64,000 nucleotides of DNA from Russula earlei (lineage: Eukaryota; Basidiomycota; Agaricomycetes; Russulales; Russulaceae): assembly GCA_025769875.1 (NCBI GenBank), contig JAGFNK010000296.1, positions 1 through 64,000 on the forward strand, read 5' to 3'. Positions 1 through 11,504 of this stretch are shown here, one piece after another (position 1 is the stretch's first letter; each line of letters starts with the position of its first letter). A model generated the notes under the pieces. That model had not been told where the DNA came from and did not search any database. It saw nothing but the letters and a program-made list of their open reading frames with translations. Made by a program: the position numbers and the translations under genes.

Positions 1-366
1 TCCTCAAGATCATTGGGTTCTGGCATATGAGTGAGTGATTGGCTTCCTTTTTAATATTGACCATACTCATCCCCAATGTTGGTGTCTTCAGACTCCTCAA
101 AATTGTCACCAATGATGACAGGTTCATCCTCCTCCTCCTCTCCTCTCTCCTCCTCCTCCTCCTCCTCCTCCTCCTCCGTCGCCCCTCCTCCTCAGCATCA
201 TCATCATCATCAGCATCATCATCATCATCATCCATCTTCTCACTGACCATATGTTTAGCCTTTTTATAAGACTGAGCAGAGGGTACATTATCAGAAAATT
301 TCATCACTGCTGCTATCAGACACTGGTCACTTTTGGGCTGATTTGGGGGGTAGTGCCTTGGAGCCA
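1..366 (-). other. Possible partial ORF with acidic tract
   Basis: On the minus strand an ATG at 366 opens a frame running into a poly-Asp/Glu tract (DDDDDDADDDDDAEEE) encoded by the trinucleotide repeat. One frame through the repeat stays open to the window edge but turns Arg-rich. Another frame gives a more natural acidic end (EPVIIGDNFEESEDTNIGDEY) and a stop near 50. A length change in the repeat may have shifted the frame. I do not recognise the family; acidic tails of this kind occur in transposase-derived and nuclear proteins. It could equally be non-coding. Confidence 0.22.
121..236. repeat. TCC/TCA trinucleotide microsatellite
   Basis: Nearly uninterrupted tcc units (about 127-192) are followed by tca/agcatca units to about 232. 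On the minus strand this encodes Asp/Glu or Arg runs depending on frame. Confidence 0.85.
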
Positions 367-1304
367 TGGCTGTAAATGTGGACAGGCTTTCTGGTTTGAG
401 CTCCTCTGTTTTCTTTTGTAGCCTTAGATTTGGCCATATGAAGATGTGTTGGTCCAAGGTCACACTTTTTGTACCAGCAAAATACCGACAATGCTGCCTT
501 GTTATTTGTGTTTATTTGGGTGTCTTTGTGCTAGTGTTGGGTATTCAACCTCTCGATAGGATCATGTGACAGGTGACAGGTTATAACCAGTCATCTAGTG
601 GTTCAGAGCTTGCCCAAAGATGTGCTCAAACCCATGAAATCTTGACAGAAATCTCAGGCACACCAGTCTTGACCAGTCTTGACCAGTTTTTAGCTTGCTT
701 GAAAATTGATGTGACTGTGACTGGACATTCTACAATCCGGTTTGACCTTGACTGAAAGTTCATTCACAATCAGTCAGGTCAGGTTCAGTCAAGCAGTTTT
801 TTGCAGTCAATGTGACCTGACCTGAAAGCACTACTTGCCACCTCCCTCTCATTCCAGGCTGTCCACCAACCGCACACCACAAGCCACCTCATGTGCAACA
901 TCAAGACCTTGATTGCATTGCCCAGCCCTCACCACTGACCATGAGAGCATGCCACGCCCCCTCACACTAGATGTGATTGCATCTCAAATCTTTCATCATG
1001 GCCTTGACTGCCTCACCCAGTCTTGATTCCCTTTGATATCTCTCTTTCTTTCATGCCTTTCATCTCTAGTACCTTCTCTCCGGTATATAAACTGTTTAGC
1101 TACTCAGTTCAGAAAAAAAGACCCCTTTTTTGCCTGCTAATCCCTCTTGTCTGCCCTTTGATTCGACTGCCTTAAGAAGTCATCACTACGTTTGCATATG
1201 TGTTGTGTGTCCCAGCCAGGATTGCTCTTCTCTTCTCTCCTCTCCCTGTTCTATCCACTTGGACCAGTCAGCATCACAAACACATTCATGTGTCCCTGGA
1301 CTCA
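367..1304. other. Intergenic, no gene recognised
   Basis: This stretch holds short direct repeats of gaccagtctt (about 663-690) and ggtcaggt-type motifs (770-830), then pyrimidine-rich DNA with a TATA-like tatataa at 1084-1090. The layout resembles an LTR or promoter fragment, but I found no terminal pair or target duplication. Its right edge meets copia-1 integrase near 1305. Confidence 0.4.
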
Positions 1305-2945
1305 CTATAGCGTGGTGGACTGCTTCTCCCCATAGATACTTGGGGAGTCCTGACTGGTGGAGCATGGCTCATGTTTGTTCAAGCAGGCGGCAGTTTAGTG
1401 ATTCAGTGATGCCATTGTGCTGAGGTGTGTCATGTGTTGTGAGGTGGCACTTGGTGCCTTGCTCCTGTAAGAAATCTGTGAATTTCTTTCCCATGTATTC
1501 ACCTCCCCTGTCAGAGTGAAGTTGCTTGATGTGTGCATTGTGCTGCATTTGTGCCCAGTTTGCAAAAGTTTTGTAGGCTTGCAATGTTTCATCTTTAGTT
1601 TTGAGCAACTCTAGCTTAGTGTAACACATGTGGTTGTCCGTGAAAGTTATGTAGTATTTGTTCTTCACAATAGTCTGGAGCAATGAAGGCCCCCACAAAT
1701 TGGAGTGGATTTCATCTCTGAATGCTTTAGTGAGTAGGGCTTCTTGTTCCTTTTTGATTGCTTTATGAGTTAATTTTGTGTATTTGCACAAGTCACAAAA
1801 GAATGAAGGGATGTTGTCTATTAATTGCAGTCCATTAACTGCCTTCTTCTGAATAAGCATGTGGATTGCATCTGTGGAGATATGCCTGAGTCTTCTGTGA
1901 AGTGTGAGGATGTCCACATGCTTGGGCTTGGCTTGTGCCACATTTGTGTGCTTGACTTTGTATAGCCCATTTTGGCTTGCAGGGATTTTGCCAATAACTT
2001 TCCTTTTTGGTTTTCAATTTGGCATGCATTTCCTGTAAAGGAAACTTTGTATCCAGCATTAGCAATCTGGCTAACTGATACGATGGTAAATCCAATTTGG
2101 GGTGCATGTAGCATGTTTCATAATAATATTGGTGTGTGAGTTTTTCCATTCAGTACCTGAATTAGAAGGTCACCGATTCCTATCACGTAAAAGGGGTGTT
2201 TGTCAGCTGCAATGATCACCTGGGGCTGAATTGTCCAATAAATCATGAAATTGTCTTGGAATGGAGTGATATGCCATGAGGCCCTGGAGTCATACAGCTT
2301 GGCCTCTGGTTTTGGGACTTTTTGAGTTGTGTTCACCATTATCTCTTCAATATTGGCACTGGCTCTGGTTCCCAAGTCAATAATAGCCCAGGACTCTATG
2401 TCCTGACTTTCCTCTACTGCGGCAGCCAAGTTATCTTGAGCACATGAATGTTTCTTTGGCCCTTGGCCCTCTTTTCCACCTCCTTGGCCCAGCAGTCTGC
2501 TTTTGTATGCCCCTTTTTATGGCAGTTATAGCATTCAATGTTGTGTTTTGACTTCTTTTTGATGACAGCACTAAATGCTTCATCTGGTGTATTAGGGAGA
2601 CTGATGGGTTTGTGTATAATGTGTTTCTGGAATTCATCGGACATGTATTTGATAACCATTCTAGTTGTGACATCATTATTATTCATGTCAGCACTCATGG
2701 TCATAGATGAGATGAGATAATCATAAGATGGGGGAAGTGAGAAGATAAGGATTGTCACATTCATCATCTCTGATCATTTTGCCCATAGATGCAATCTTCT
2801 TGTGCATATCTTGCATCTTATCAAAGTGCATGTGGATGTTGTCATCTTCATCACAGTTGGTATTTTGGAGCTTCTGCATGGAATCCAGTTGGAGCAATTG
2901 AGATTGGTTTTTGTACAGTGCCTTTAGGGTGTCCCAAACCCTCTG
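1305..2945 (-). pseudogene. Ty1/copia element fragment (copia-1): gag end, protease, integrase
   Basis: The fragment reads right to left. The Gag C-terminal half (about 2940-2414) contains a CCHC zinc knuckle (CYNCHKKGHTKADC). A retropepsin region follows (about 2350-2120), in which the expected DSGA is DSRA. Next come the GAG-pre-integrase/HHCC region and the integrase core, with the DRGGEY aspartate near 1520 and a PQHNGITES region near 1430. A TGA near 1375 lies where the family usually has Arg, and the frame continues to about 1305 (GLPKYLWGEAVHH). Several frameshifts break it. The 5' end is lost at about 2940, where Gag stops after VWDTLKALYK and copia-I copy A begins. No RT, RNase H or LTR remains. 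Dead fragment, certain at family level. Confidence 0.85.
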
Positions 2946-5900
2946 CCCCTGTTGTCCCCATCCTTGATGGCACAAACTATGGTATTTGGTCTAAGGCTAT
3001 GAAAGCCTACCTCATGTCCGTTGGACTATGGGGTTATTGCAATGGCACATTTGACATGCCAGTCCTTCCTGGACTTCCTCAGGCACCTCTTGCTGAAGAG
3101 ATTGCTGCCCAGGCTGCCGCTATTGTAGCCCTGAGAGAATGGAACAAATGAAATGATATGGCAGTCAGTCATATGGTCCTTCAATCTAGCATCGCGATCC
3201 AGCAGGATCTCACGACCCTGGATAGTGCTGAAACTATCTGGAATCACCTTGAAACCCTTTATGGCATGGCGACAACAGTTAGTATCTATAAGGACTTTAA
3301 AGAAGCCATCTCCATTCGCATTAACCTGAGCCAACATCCTGGCCCAGAAATAGATCGGATGCATGCTGCATTCCAGCGTCTCACTGCCTCCTCCCTTCCT
3401 ATCCCTGACACCTTGCAGGCACTCATCATCCTTGCAGCCATTCCCCAGAAATGGTAAATGCTTGTCCACATTGTTACTCAGAACTATGAAGTGGCCGACC
3501 TTAATGCTAAGGACGTCCGAGAGGCTATTGTCTCTCAATATCAAATTGAGATCAATTGTGGAACAGGCAAGAAGCACAGCGCGCAGAAGCTCTCAGCTGT
3601 CAAGCGCAAGCATGGTGATCCCCTCCTTCTCAAATCAGCAGCAGGGCAATAAGCCCAAGCACGATGAAGATAAGGATAAGCGCCAGCGCGGTAAGCGCGG
3701 CGGCAAAGGAAAAGGGAAAGGCAAGGAGAAGGCCTGATCACAGCCATGGTCCCGGACATTCTCATATTGTGGACGTTGCCTGCACTCCCACTCCCGACCA
3801 TTACCACTATTGCCCATCTGGGTCCTTCGGGGATCCAACAATGTACCGTCCCAACTGCGACTGACCCTCGCAAACGCACTCACTGGCCCTTACAAGGCCT
3901 TAAACAAAGCACTTGATCTTGCTGACAATCTTGGGGTAACTCCCACTATACAGACAGTCAAGACCCTCGAGCAACGGATCTCGACTCAATCCGCTGCCTT
4001 GTCAAGTGCAGTCAAATTACCAGTCGCCTGTCCCTGAGCCTATGGACCAGGATGATGGCGACTTCGCGCAAACAAACATGTCAGATTTATTCGACATATA
4101 TGACGGTATCCCAGAAGGTGCTGCCACCCCTGAGCGTGCTCCGACTCCTGTCGGATGAAGCGCTTGATTGGGGCAGCGACCCCGAAGATAGCGAAGTGTG
4201 CGTGCGCCTCCCTCTCTCCTTTCACTCGCTAAAGAACCTATTAGCATCTCCCCAGCCCCTAAGCGGGCTAGATATGTCTAATAAGTGTTCGCTTGTATCA
4301 TACAATGTACAAATTAGTGAAGGGACTACTTCCCTTCAAAGTGAATGTAACAAAAATTGTTCAAGATGTAGAGGAAAGCACAACTTGAGTAAAATGGGAT
4401 CCTTATGGCTCCTAGACTCTGGCACATCCGCACACTTCACCTTCGAAATAAAAGACTTTATAGAGTATACGCCAGCTTTGCTGCACAAAAGATCCCCTGT
4501 TAAAACTGCCAATAACACAATATATGTGGAAGGCAAAGGTGCTGTGTTGCTCCGGCACACTGTCAACTCTAAAAATGGTTGTCACAGCGCATTTCTCCTG
4601 TCCTCTATATTCTGAAAATTAACACTCGGATATTATCTATGGGGGAGTTTTTACAACAAGGGATGCATGCATTAGGGAATAATAGACATATTTCCCTAAG
4701 AGAGGACGGACAAATAATCCTGTCCTCTTACCCCTTATTCCTGGGTCAAACCACGTATTGGTTAGACGCCTCAATTGAAAGTGCGCAAGCGCATTCTCTT
4801 ATCTACGTGGTAGATTATGATGTCATTCACCGACGCCTTGGCCACCCATCTAAGGATGTCATAACACGTGCAAAGACACATACCAAGGGTCTCCCTGAAG
4901 ACCTGAAAATCCCTCAGGAACAGCCGGTATGTCCTGGCTGCGCGCAAGGCAAGATGCCTGCATCTGCGCACCCCCCTTCTAGAAACTCGTGCTTCCGCAC
5001 CGTTCAAGCATATTCACTCGGACCTTAAGAGTTTCCCTGTGAAGTCGTATCATAAGTACGAATATTTCGTCAGCTTCATTGACGATTATTCCTCCTATGC
5101 ATGGATCACACTCCTAAAAAATAAAAAGTCGACCATAATGGCCATCAAACAATTCCTTGCTATGGTCAAGAACCAATATAAAGCAGGAATCAGAGAGTGG
5201 ATGTCCGATGCTGGCGGAGAGTACAAGTCCGAGGCCTTTGATAACATCCTAAAGGACTGAAGGAATTAAAATCCTGCAAAGCGCCCCATACACTCCACAA
5301 CAGAATGGACGCGCAGAGCGCTTTATGCGCACTGTAATGGACAAAGCTCAGGCAATGCGCCTTGAAGCTTGTCTACCTCCCTCCTGGTGGGAATTTGCAG
5401 TGAATCATGGGACACACTGTTACAATAGGACACCTGCCAGACGCCTTCAATGGCATACACCCTATGAAGTCCTAAAGAACGAGGTCCCTGATATCTCACA
5501 CCTCAGAAGTATTTGGTTGCAGGTGCATATGTGCACATACCAGAAAAGCGTCGAGTCAACAAGCTTTCGCCTAAAAGCGAGCTTATGATCTACCTTGGTC
5601 ATACTGAGGGGATCAAAGCCTCACTCTTCATGAGGCTCCCTAATAATACTGCTTTACACAAATGCTACCGCCCTGTACGATGAGACCCTGTACCCCAAAT
5701 GCTGACAAAGCATGCACTAAAGGTACCACACAGATTAATGAACCGCGTGAGGAACTACCTGCAACAACCTGTCAAAGACACCATTCCTGGTGTTGATGAC
5801 CCATTCCCTACAATTAAAAGTGAGGACAATGAGCAGCCTATACAGGCACCAGAAGAAGAGGAACGCGAGCAAATGCCCGTCCCTCCTACACTGTCCCCTC

Positions 5901-7848
5901 CTCCCGTTGAAGAGCCTGTACCTCCTTGAAGGTCTCAGCAGGTTGAGGAAAGTACCTACCCATCCTGGCAACATCTATGGTGAATGCAGACACCCCACAG
6001 AAGTGGAAAAAGACGTTCGGCGCACATGCACATGGAGAACAATGACAGAAAACCAACCCGGTAGCTCCGGTGAGGGTAGTACATCAGGATCGGCCATACC
6101 AGGCCCTTACCCTCCTGTCGTCCTTGACGATCAACCGCCGCAAGCCTCTGAGGATGAGGTAGAAGACATTCTACGTCTTAGCAAGGGAAGGGGGAGTCAA
6201 ATTTCTGAACTATCTGCTCGCCCAAGCAGTTCCACTAAGTTTGGAAGCACCTGATACTGCAAAGATTCGCGAATGGACCTTTAGGGACATTCTGCGAATG
6301 CCAAGTGAACTCCAAAAGGAGTGGAAAGATGCTTGTCGCGAGGAGTTGGAATCCCTCCGCAGACGCAAAGTCTTCGAACTAGTCGATCCTCCCAAGGATC
6401 GCAAAATAATTAAAAACAGATGGGTATTCGACCTTAAGTCTGATGGTCATAAAAAAGCCAGACTAGTCGCCAAAGGCTTCTCCCAAGTAGAAGGCATTGA
6501 CTATGACGAAATATTCTCACCCGTGGTACGGTTTGAGACAGTCCGCCTGAATGATTGCACTCGCAGCGCTCAAAAACTGGCACATTAGCGGACTAGACGT
6601 CAAGACTGCCTTTCTCTATGGTGAGCTCGATGAAGAGCTCTATATGGAGCAGCCCTGAGGGCTTCAAAATAAAAGGCCAAGAGCTGTAAAGTCATGCGCC
6701 TTAAATTCGCAATATATGGACTCAAGCAAGCGGCACTTGCATGGTGGAAAGCCCTTGACAAGTCCATGGCCTCGCTCGGCCTTATTCGCCTTATGTCTGA
6801 CTCTGGGCTCTTTGTTAGTAAAGACAAGAGCATCATAGCCATCGTCTATGTTGATGATGTGCTCTTCTTTGGAGCAGACAAAAAACAAATCAATAAAACA
6901 AAGGAGCGCTTCATGAAGCTCTGGGAATGTCGAGATCTGGGCGATGCCCAAGAATTTCTATGCATGCACATTCAATGCAAGTCCGGCCAGATACATCTGG
7001 ACCAGACTGAATATCTAAAGAAAGTGCTGCAGCGTTTCGACTTGCTTAATGCAAACCCTGCTCCTACTCCACTACCAGAGGGCTATCACCCCTCTCCCAA
7101 CACTTCTGCTGCTGACCCAGCCTTGCGGTTGCAAATTCCAGCAAGTTATAGGATCACTCCTATACATAATGCTTGGAACGCATCCAGACATAGCCTTTGC
7201 TGTCACAAAGTTGTCGCAACATGCTGCCAATCCCTCAGAGGATCATTTAAATTGTGCATACTATATTTGCCAATACCTCTTGGGAACCACCAATTATGCC
7301 TTGGTCTACAATGGACCATCCAATGGCGGCCTAATGGCATATGCCTAACTCTGACTGGGCTTCTGATCCGACCAATTGGAAGTCCACTACAGGCTATATG
7401 GTGAACCTGGCTGGAGCAATATTTTCGTGGAACTCATGAGTGCAGAAAACAGTTGCGCTCTCCTCCACTGAAGCCAAGTATATGTCGCTCTCTGACATGA
7501 GCAGACAGTTAGTTTGGATCAAATCCTTACTAACAGAACTTGGCATCAATCTTGCTCCCATCCCACTGTTCGGTGATAACCAAGGCTCAATATTCTTAGC
7601 CTCCAACCCTGTACAAGAAAAGCACATCAAACACATTGATTTGCGCTATCACTTCATTCATGAAGTCATTCAAAATAAACAGGTGGAGCTATTCTTTATT
7701 GAAGGGGCTAACAACCCAGCCAACATGTTCACCAAGAACCTTGGTCGCATCAAGTTCCTCAAATTCAGGGAGCAACTAGGACTAACGTTCTACCCCTGAA
7801 TGTGGGAAAATGCTCACGGCATCTACCAATGCACTTAGCAAGGGGGAG
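2935..7848 (+). pseudogene. Ty1/copia polyprotein, decayed (copia-I copy A)
   Basis: This is colinear with copy B at 27.7-32.6 kb through Gag, protease, integrase, RT and RNase H. Recognisable pieces are the Gag start (PSAPVVPILDGTNYGIWSKA), protease LLDSGTSAHF near 4420, integrase FIDDYSSYAW and WMSDAGGEY (5075-5225), RT YVDD near 6850, RNase H SSTEAKYMSL near 7470 and the 3' end at 7799. It is broken by many stops and 1-bp frameshifts. Many CpG sites of copy B are TpG or CpA here, and at least nine are CTG or CAG, which shifts the frame. There is no 5' LTR, PBS or leader; homology starts just inside Gag next to the truncated copia-1. The 3' PPT (aagggggag) and 3' LTR remain. Confidence 0.93.
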
Positions 7849-8233
7849 TGTTGAACCGGAACCTGAACGGATCAAAGAAGGCGAAGACCTTCATACAAGG
7901 TTCAAGATCCGCTGATAGATGTTACGTGTTAGACAGAACTTTAGTATATGCACTTATGGCAATAGGGTTACGCATACTACGCTATCTATCACAAGATGCA
8001 GCCTTACGCTGCGTCTAGAATGTTTCCACATCACGCATCACTGAATGCGCGATATAGTGGACACCTGTAGTCACCTCTTTTGGACTTAGGAACAGCCCTG
8101 GGTCATAGAGGTATAAATACCATAAATGTAGATGAGTATACACATTGCTCTACACCCCAATATCACTTGAGCATTAGCACAACCTCTAAGGTGGGTTGCT
8201 TGGCCTGTTAGCTGCGCTCTATGCTGTGCAACA
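7849..8233 (+). repeat. 3' LTR of copia-I copy A
   Basis: 385 bp, TGTTGAACC...GTGCAACA, the same length as the two LTRs of copy B. Most differences from them are C-to-T or G-to-A at CpG (for example aacctgaacgg for aacccgaacgg). A TATA box (tataaata) lies near 8110. The right flank goes straight into copia-2 protease. Confidence 0.95.
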
Positions 8234-9741
8234 TTGGCAGCAATGATAGGATGAGGGGAAATCTGATGGTAAGTGACACATTTGTCCCAGAAAGGTGACA
8301 TATGGCTTGTAGCTCCAGAGTCATAAAGCTCCATTGTCTGGCCAGCCACAAAAGCTTTGGGGGTGACTGTTATGGCATCACAGCCATTTGAGTGTTAGCT
8401 CTAGTTCTGTGGGGCCAAGTCCCTGGACTTGGTTCAATGGTTCAGTGGGGCTGGCTTGAAGAGACCAGTTCAAGGGTTTAGCATCTCAAGATCAAGTCAA
8501 ACAATGACTAGTTCATGGACAGAGTTGATCTTCTGGTTTCATAGAAGAGGAGGACAATGAGAGAGAGGCAGAGGAGGAAGAGGAACACAAGGGTTCCTTG
8601 AGGTGGGCTTAGGTCAAGCAGAGTATAGGCCTGCACAAGGGACTTGTGATTTGAGAGAGGATACAGGGCAAGAGATGTGACAGGAAATGGGACAAAGCTA
8701 AGCTTGGGGCATTCCTCAGCTTCTACAGGCACTTAAATACTGTATGTAGCAAGGCTGTACAGTACCTTATGCAGAACAATGGATGGGCTAAACCAGTAGC
8801 AAACAATAGATGAAACACAATAGATGAAACACAAAGATGAAACAACAATAGAGAACAATCACAATCAAGCATTGAAAACAGTAACCAAGGGGACAAGGGT
8901 AAAAAGTACAGAATTGTAACAAGGGGTCAAGGGTTAATGATGAACCAAAAGAGCGGTAGATCATAACAGTGACATCTGCATTATCACTTTTGTCTGCAGC
9001 TTCAATAATGGCCCATGCTTCAGTTTTGACTGGCTTGGCCAAAGCAGCCATGTCCTTTGGCATGGCATTGGATCCTTTTTCTTTTGGGAATCAGCAGTTA
9101 CAGCCTCCTCTTGGGCCTTGGCATTGGTGTCTAGGGTACATTGATCAAACTCATCAGTAATCAGTTTGATGATTGTGTCAGCAGTAACTGTGTGTCCACG
9201 AATATATGCAGAAGCCATGATAGCATTGCATGAAGGTCAATAGGAGGGGGGGTAGTGATCCAATCAAGATCGCTGCATACTTAGCATTGGGTATGCTTTT
9301 GCCCATGGATCTGAGCTGCTCTCAGAGATCAGCAAATTTCTCCAGGTGCGTTCAGACATTGTCTTCTTCCCCACAATGCATTGATTGTAGTTGCTGCATC
9401 AAGTTGACTATAATGGTTTGGGTGCGCATTTTGTATAATGCCTTGAGTGCATCCCATGCTTCTTTCATATTTGTTTTGGTTCTGATTTGCATGAAGATGC
9501 TATTAGGGATTGATGCCCCTATTAGCTGTTTCACCATGGCATTGTCCATGTCCCATCAGACTTGTGGTGTCAAGTGGCCCATGTTCCTGATAGTGGTGTA
9601 TGCCTGTGTAATGCTGACTTTGGAAAGGTGCTCCATTAGTCCTCAGGATTGGAAGGTCCACAGCATGCAATCACAGTAAGTGACCCAATTGCTGCCATTG
9701 GTGGCTAACTTTTCAATAGGGACTTTAAAATCATTGGACAT
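8234..9741 (-). pseudogene. Ty1/copia gag-protease fragment (copia-2), split by a solo LTR
   Basis: The minus-strand start codon at 9741 opens Gag (MSNDFKVPIEKLATNGSNW), typical of the copia Gag N-terminus. A KEAWDALKALYK region near 9440 follows, and later a protease with an intact DSGATSHMSP motif near 8320. Between them lies the 601-bp solo LTR at 8368-8968. Removing it with one copy of its 5-bp duplication joins DNADVT to PKAFVAGQTMELYDSGA in one frame. Protease is cut at 8234 by the 3' LTR of copy A, and nothing downstream remains. In-frame stops are present. It is a different family from copia-1, since both carry their own protease. Confidence 0.87.
8368..8968 (+). mobile_element. Solo LTR, family F1, TSD gtgac
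   Basis: 601 bp starting TGTTATG and ending CATAACA, flanked by gtgac at 8363-8367 and 8969-8973. A second copy lies at 17875-18511. It contains no coding region; a TATA-like ttaaatactg is near 8730, followed by tandem gatgaaaca units. The strand is nominal. The termini and 5-bp duplication point to an LTR-retrotransposon solo LTR. Confidence 0.9.
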
Positions 9742-9791
9742 GGTGATACAAATAAATGAGTGTATGTTTGTTCAGTTAATAGCAACAGTCC

Positions 9792-9803
9792 AGGCCCATA
9801 ACC
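9792..9803 (-). promoter_or_regulatory. Primer binding site of copia-2 (half initiator tRNA-Met)
   Basis: Minus-strand ggttatgggcct matches, over 11 of 12 bases, the complement of the anticodon arm of eukaryotic initiator tRNA-Met (gggcccauaacc). Internal priming by a cleaved initiator tRNA is established for Drosophila copia. The same motif is next to the LTRs of copia-I copy B and copia-4. Confidence 0.75.
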
Positions 9804-10055
9804 TGGTGTGAGAACACCAGGTATGGACAATGTGGGAGTAGATATTGGTTCAATTCACAGGCCCACATGAGGGCCATACCTAAAACAAGTATGCTATGAA
9901 CTTTGTAATTGTACATGGATGTAAATACTGTACGTAGTTTTGATGATTCAATACATGACATCACATGAAATCATAGCAAAGCAGAACATACAGATTCATT
10001 GCAGATACAAAATGTATGTGCATGTGTGAAACATACAATGAAAAACATACATTTA
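9804..10055 (-). repeat. Probable 5' LTR of copia-2
   Basis: This sequence lies directly outside the PBS and begins, on the plus strand, with tggtgtgagaacacca. No partner LTR is in the window, so the outer edge is a guess: it is set just before the repeat shared with 26.4 kb. Confidence 0.45.
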
Positions 10056-10059
10056 CATC

Positions 10060-10740
10060 AACTGGCAGAGACATCATCTGTTGCAAGCTTTGGTTACAAA
10101 AGTTGTCCTGGTTGTCATAGTGCAGAATGGTGGTTTTAGGCCACCAGGGGTGCAGATTGAAATCAAAAAAGTCCAAAAATCACAAAGACAAGTTTCATTC
10201 CATATTGGCTCCACCTCTCCCATACCTGATAGAAATGCAAACATGCAACTCAATTGCACACACACACCAAAACTGGAGCAAGCACATCAGCCAGATCAAG
10301 AGGCAATGCCTTATATCCATTGAAGTCTGAGGTTTCCTTAGTATATGATTCTGTTCCTATTTTACTTCCATTCTCAACTCCAAAAACTCCTAAAAGCTAC
10401 TTTTCTCCTATTTCATCTCCTAAATAGCATACTTGTAAAACATATAAAATAGCTTGTTTTTGCCTCCAAATGTAACATTCAGTGCCCACTGTTCTTGAAA
10501 AACCCATTGCATACACTCAATGTTTTCCCCTCTTGTCTCCTACCACTGCTCTGCATCATTCACATGCATCTCTGTCTTTGCCCTGCATCAACAGCCCACC
10601 AGCCTGCCTTCCCAATGTGCACATTCCCATCACCTGGGTATCAGATCTTCACCACAGAAGTGGGGCATGCATAGGCAAAAGAAAGAGGACAAGAGACTTG
10701 ATTCAAGCCCATTGAGTGTAATAGTCTTGGTTCTCAACTG
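10060..10740 (+). repeat. Dispersed repeat, split copy (pair of 26390-26550)
   Basis: 10060-10127 and 10655-10740 together match one continuous stretch at about 26390-26550 (gttacaaa-ttgtcc ... cagaagtgggg ... cccat-gagygt). The break is exactly where the solo LTR F3 sits, so the 26.4-kb copy is an empty site. The nature of the repeat is unknown. Confidence 0.8.
10128..10654. mobile_element. Solo LTR, family F3, TSD cagaa
   Basis: 527 bp beginning TGGTG and ending CACCA, flanked by cagaa at 10123-10127 and 10655-10659. The matching repeat at 26.45 kb has a single cagaa and no insert. No coding content. Confidence 0.82.
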
Positions 10741-10754
10741 ACCAGTGATGGGAC

Positions 10755-10807
10755 CCCTTTTACCAACCAAGACTTCTTGGATCTTGAACTTGAACTTGGA
10801 TTTCAGG
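10755..10807 (+). repeat. Fragment of the PIF/Harbinger-like terminal repeat
   Basis: The sequence matches the outer terminal repeat of the element at 33804-37795 (ccccttttaccaaccaag... cttgaacttggatttcagg). It stops at the hAT-2 end at 10808, and the match appears to resume past the other hAT-2 end at about 18707. Confidence 0.7.
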
Positions 10808-10950
10808 TAGGGATGTGCCTGGCCCAGCTTTAGGCCATGAGCCAGGCCAAGCTGGGCCAAGCTGGGCCAAAGTGATGGCTTCATGACAGTTTTTTTGAAA
10901 AGCCAAAGCCAGGCCATCAAGCCCCAGCTTTGATCATTTGGGGTACTGTA

Positions 10951-11504
10951 GGCTACCCATTAGTCGGACAGAATGTGTGGGCATATGTACAATAAAGATT
11001 GAGATTTCTTTTAACCTGGGGGTCGAAGTGCTGATTAATAGGAGTCCACAGTTTTTTTGGGTGTCAAAAGACCCCTGTTTGATGATTTCCCCTTTCTGGG
11101 ATTTTTGGAGAGGATGTCACACACAATGTTAGAGTTTGAGTTGTTTGAGTTGGCACTTCAAATCAGCATTGTTGGCTGATCATGTATGTTCCTTATCCCT
11201 TGTCCCTTCCACAATGCCACTACACATGATGGGCACCATCAATGAGCTGGCAACCCAGGTCAAGTCCCACATAGGAGTGCACCCTGAGCTCCTTCATCAC
11301 CCTTGGTTTGGTGGGCTTTTCATTCAAGGCAGGCGTTGCATGGAGATTAATCAGTAGATACAATGTTTTTTGTTTGCATCCCCCCCCCCCCCTGAATTAC
11401 ACATTTTTGACATTTGATCTCAGCAATGTAAGGTTTGATTGGTGGTTCAAAGATTTCATTATGTTTCACATTACTATTTGTGACTGTCCGACTAATGGGT
11501 AGCT
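10951..11504. mobile_element. MITE-1, TA target duplication
   Basis: 554 bp with inverted repeats of about 19 bp (gctacccattagtcggaca at 10952 and its complement ending at 11503), flanked by TA at 10949-10950 and 11505-11506. It is non-coding. Related partial copies lie near 18776-18870, 39746-39885 and 61485-61720. The TA duplication points to Tc1/mariner/pogo-type mobilisation. Confidence 0.8.

Noticed and set aside
8821..8870. CRISPR-like array of gatgaaacacaatag units
   Set aside because: Short, irregular tandem repeats inside a solo LTR; no spacers and the genome is fungal.
2721..9549. Copia-1 and copia-2 as two halves of one element split by copy A
   Set aside because: Both carry their own Gag VWDTLKALYK/AWDALKALYK region and their own, different protease.
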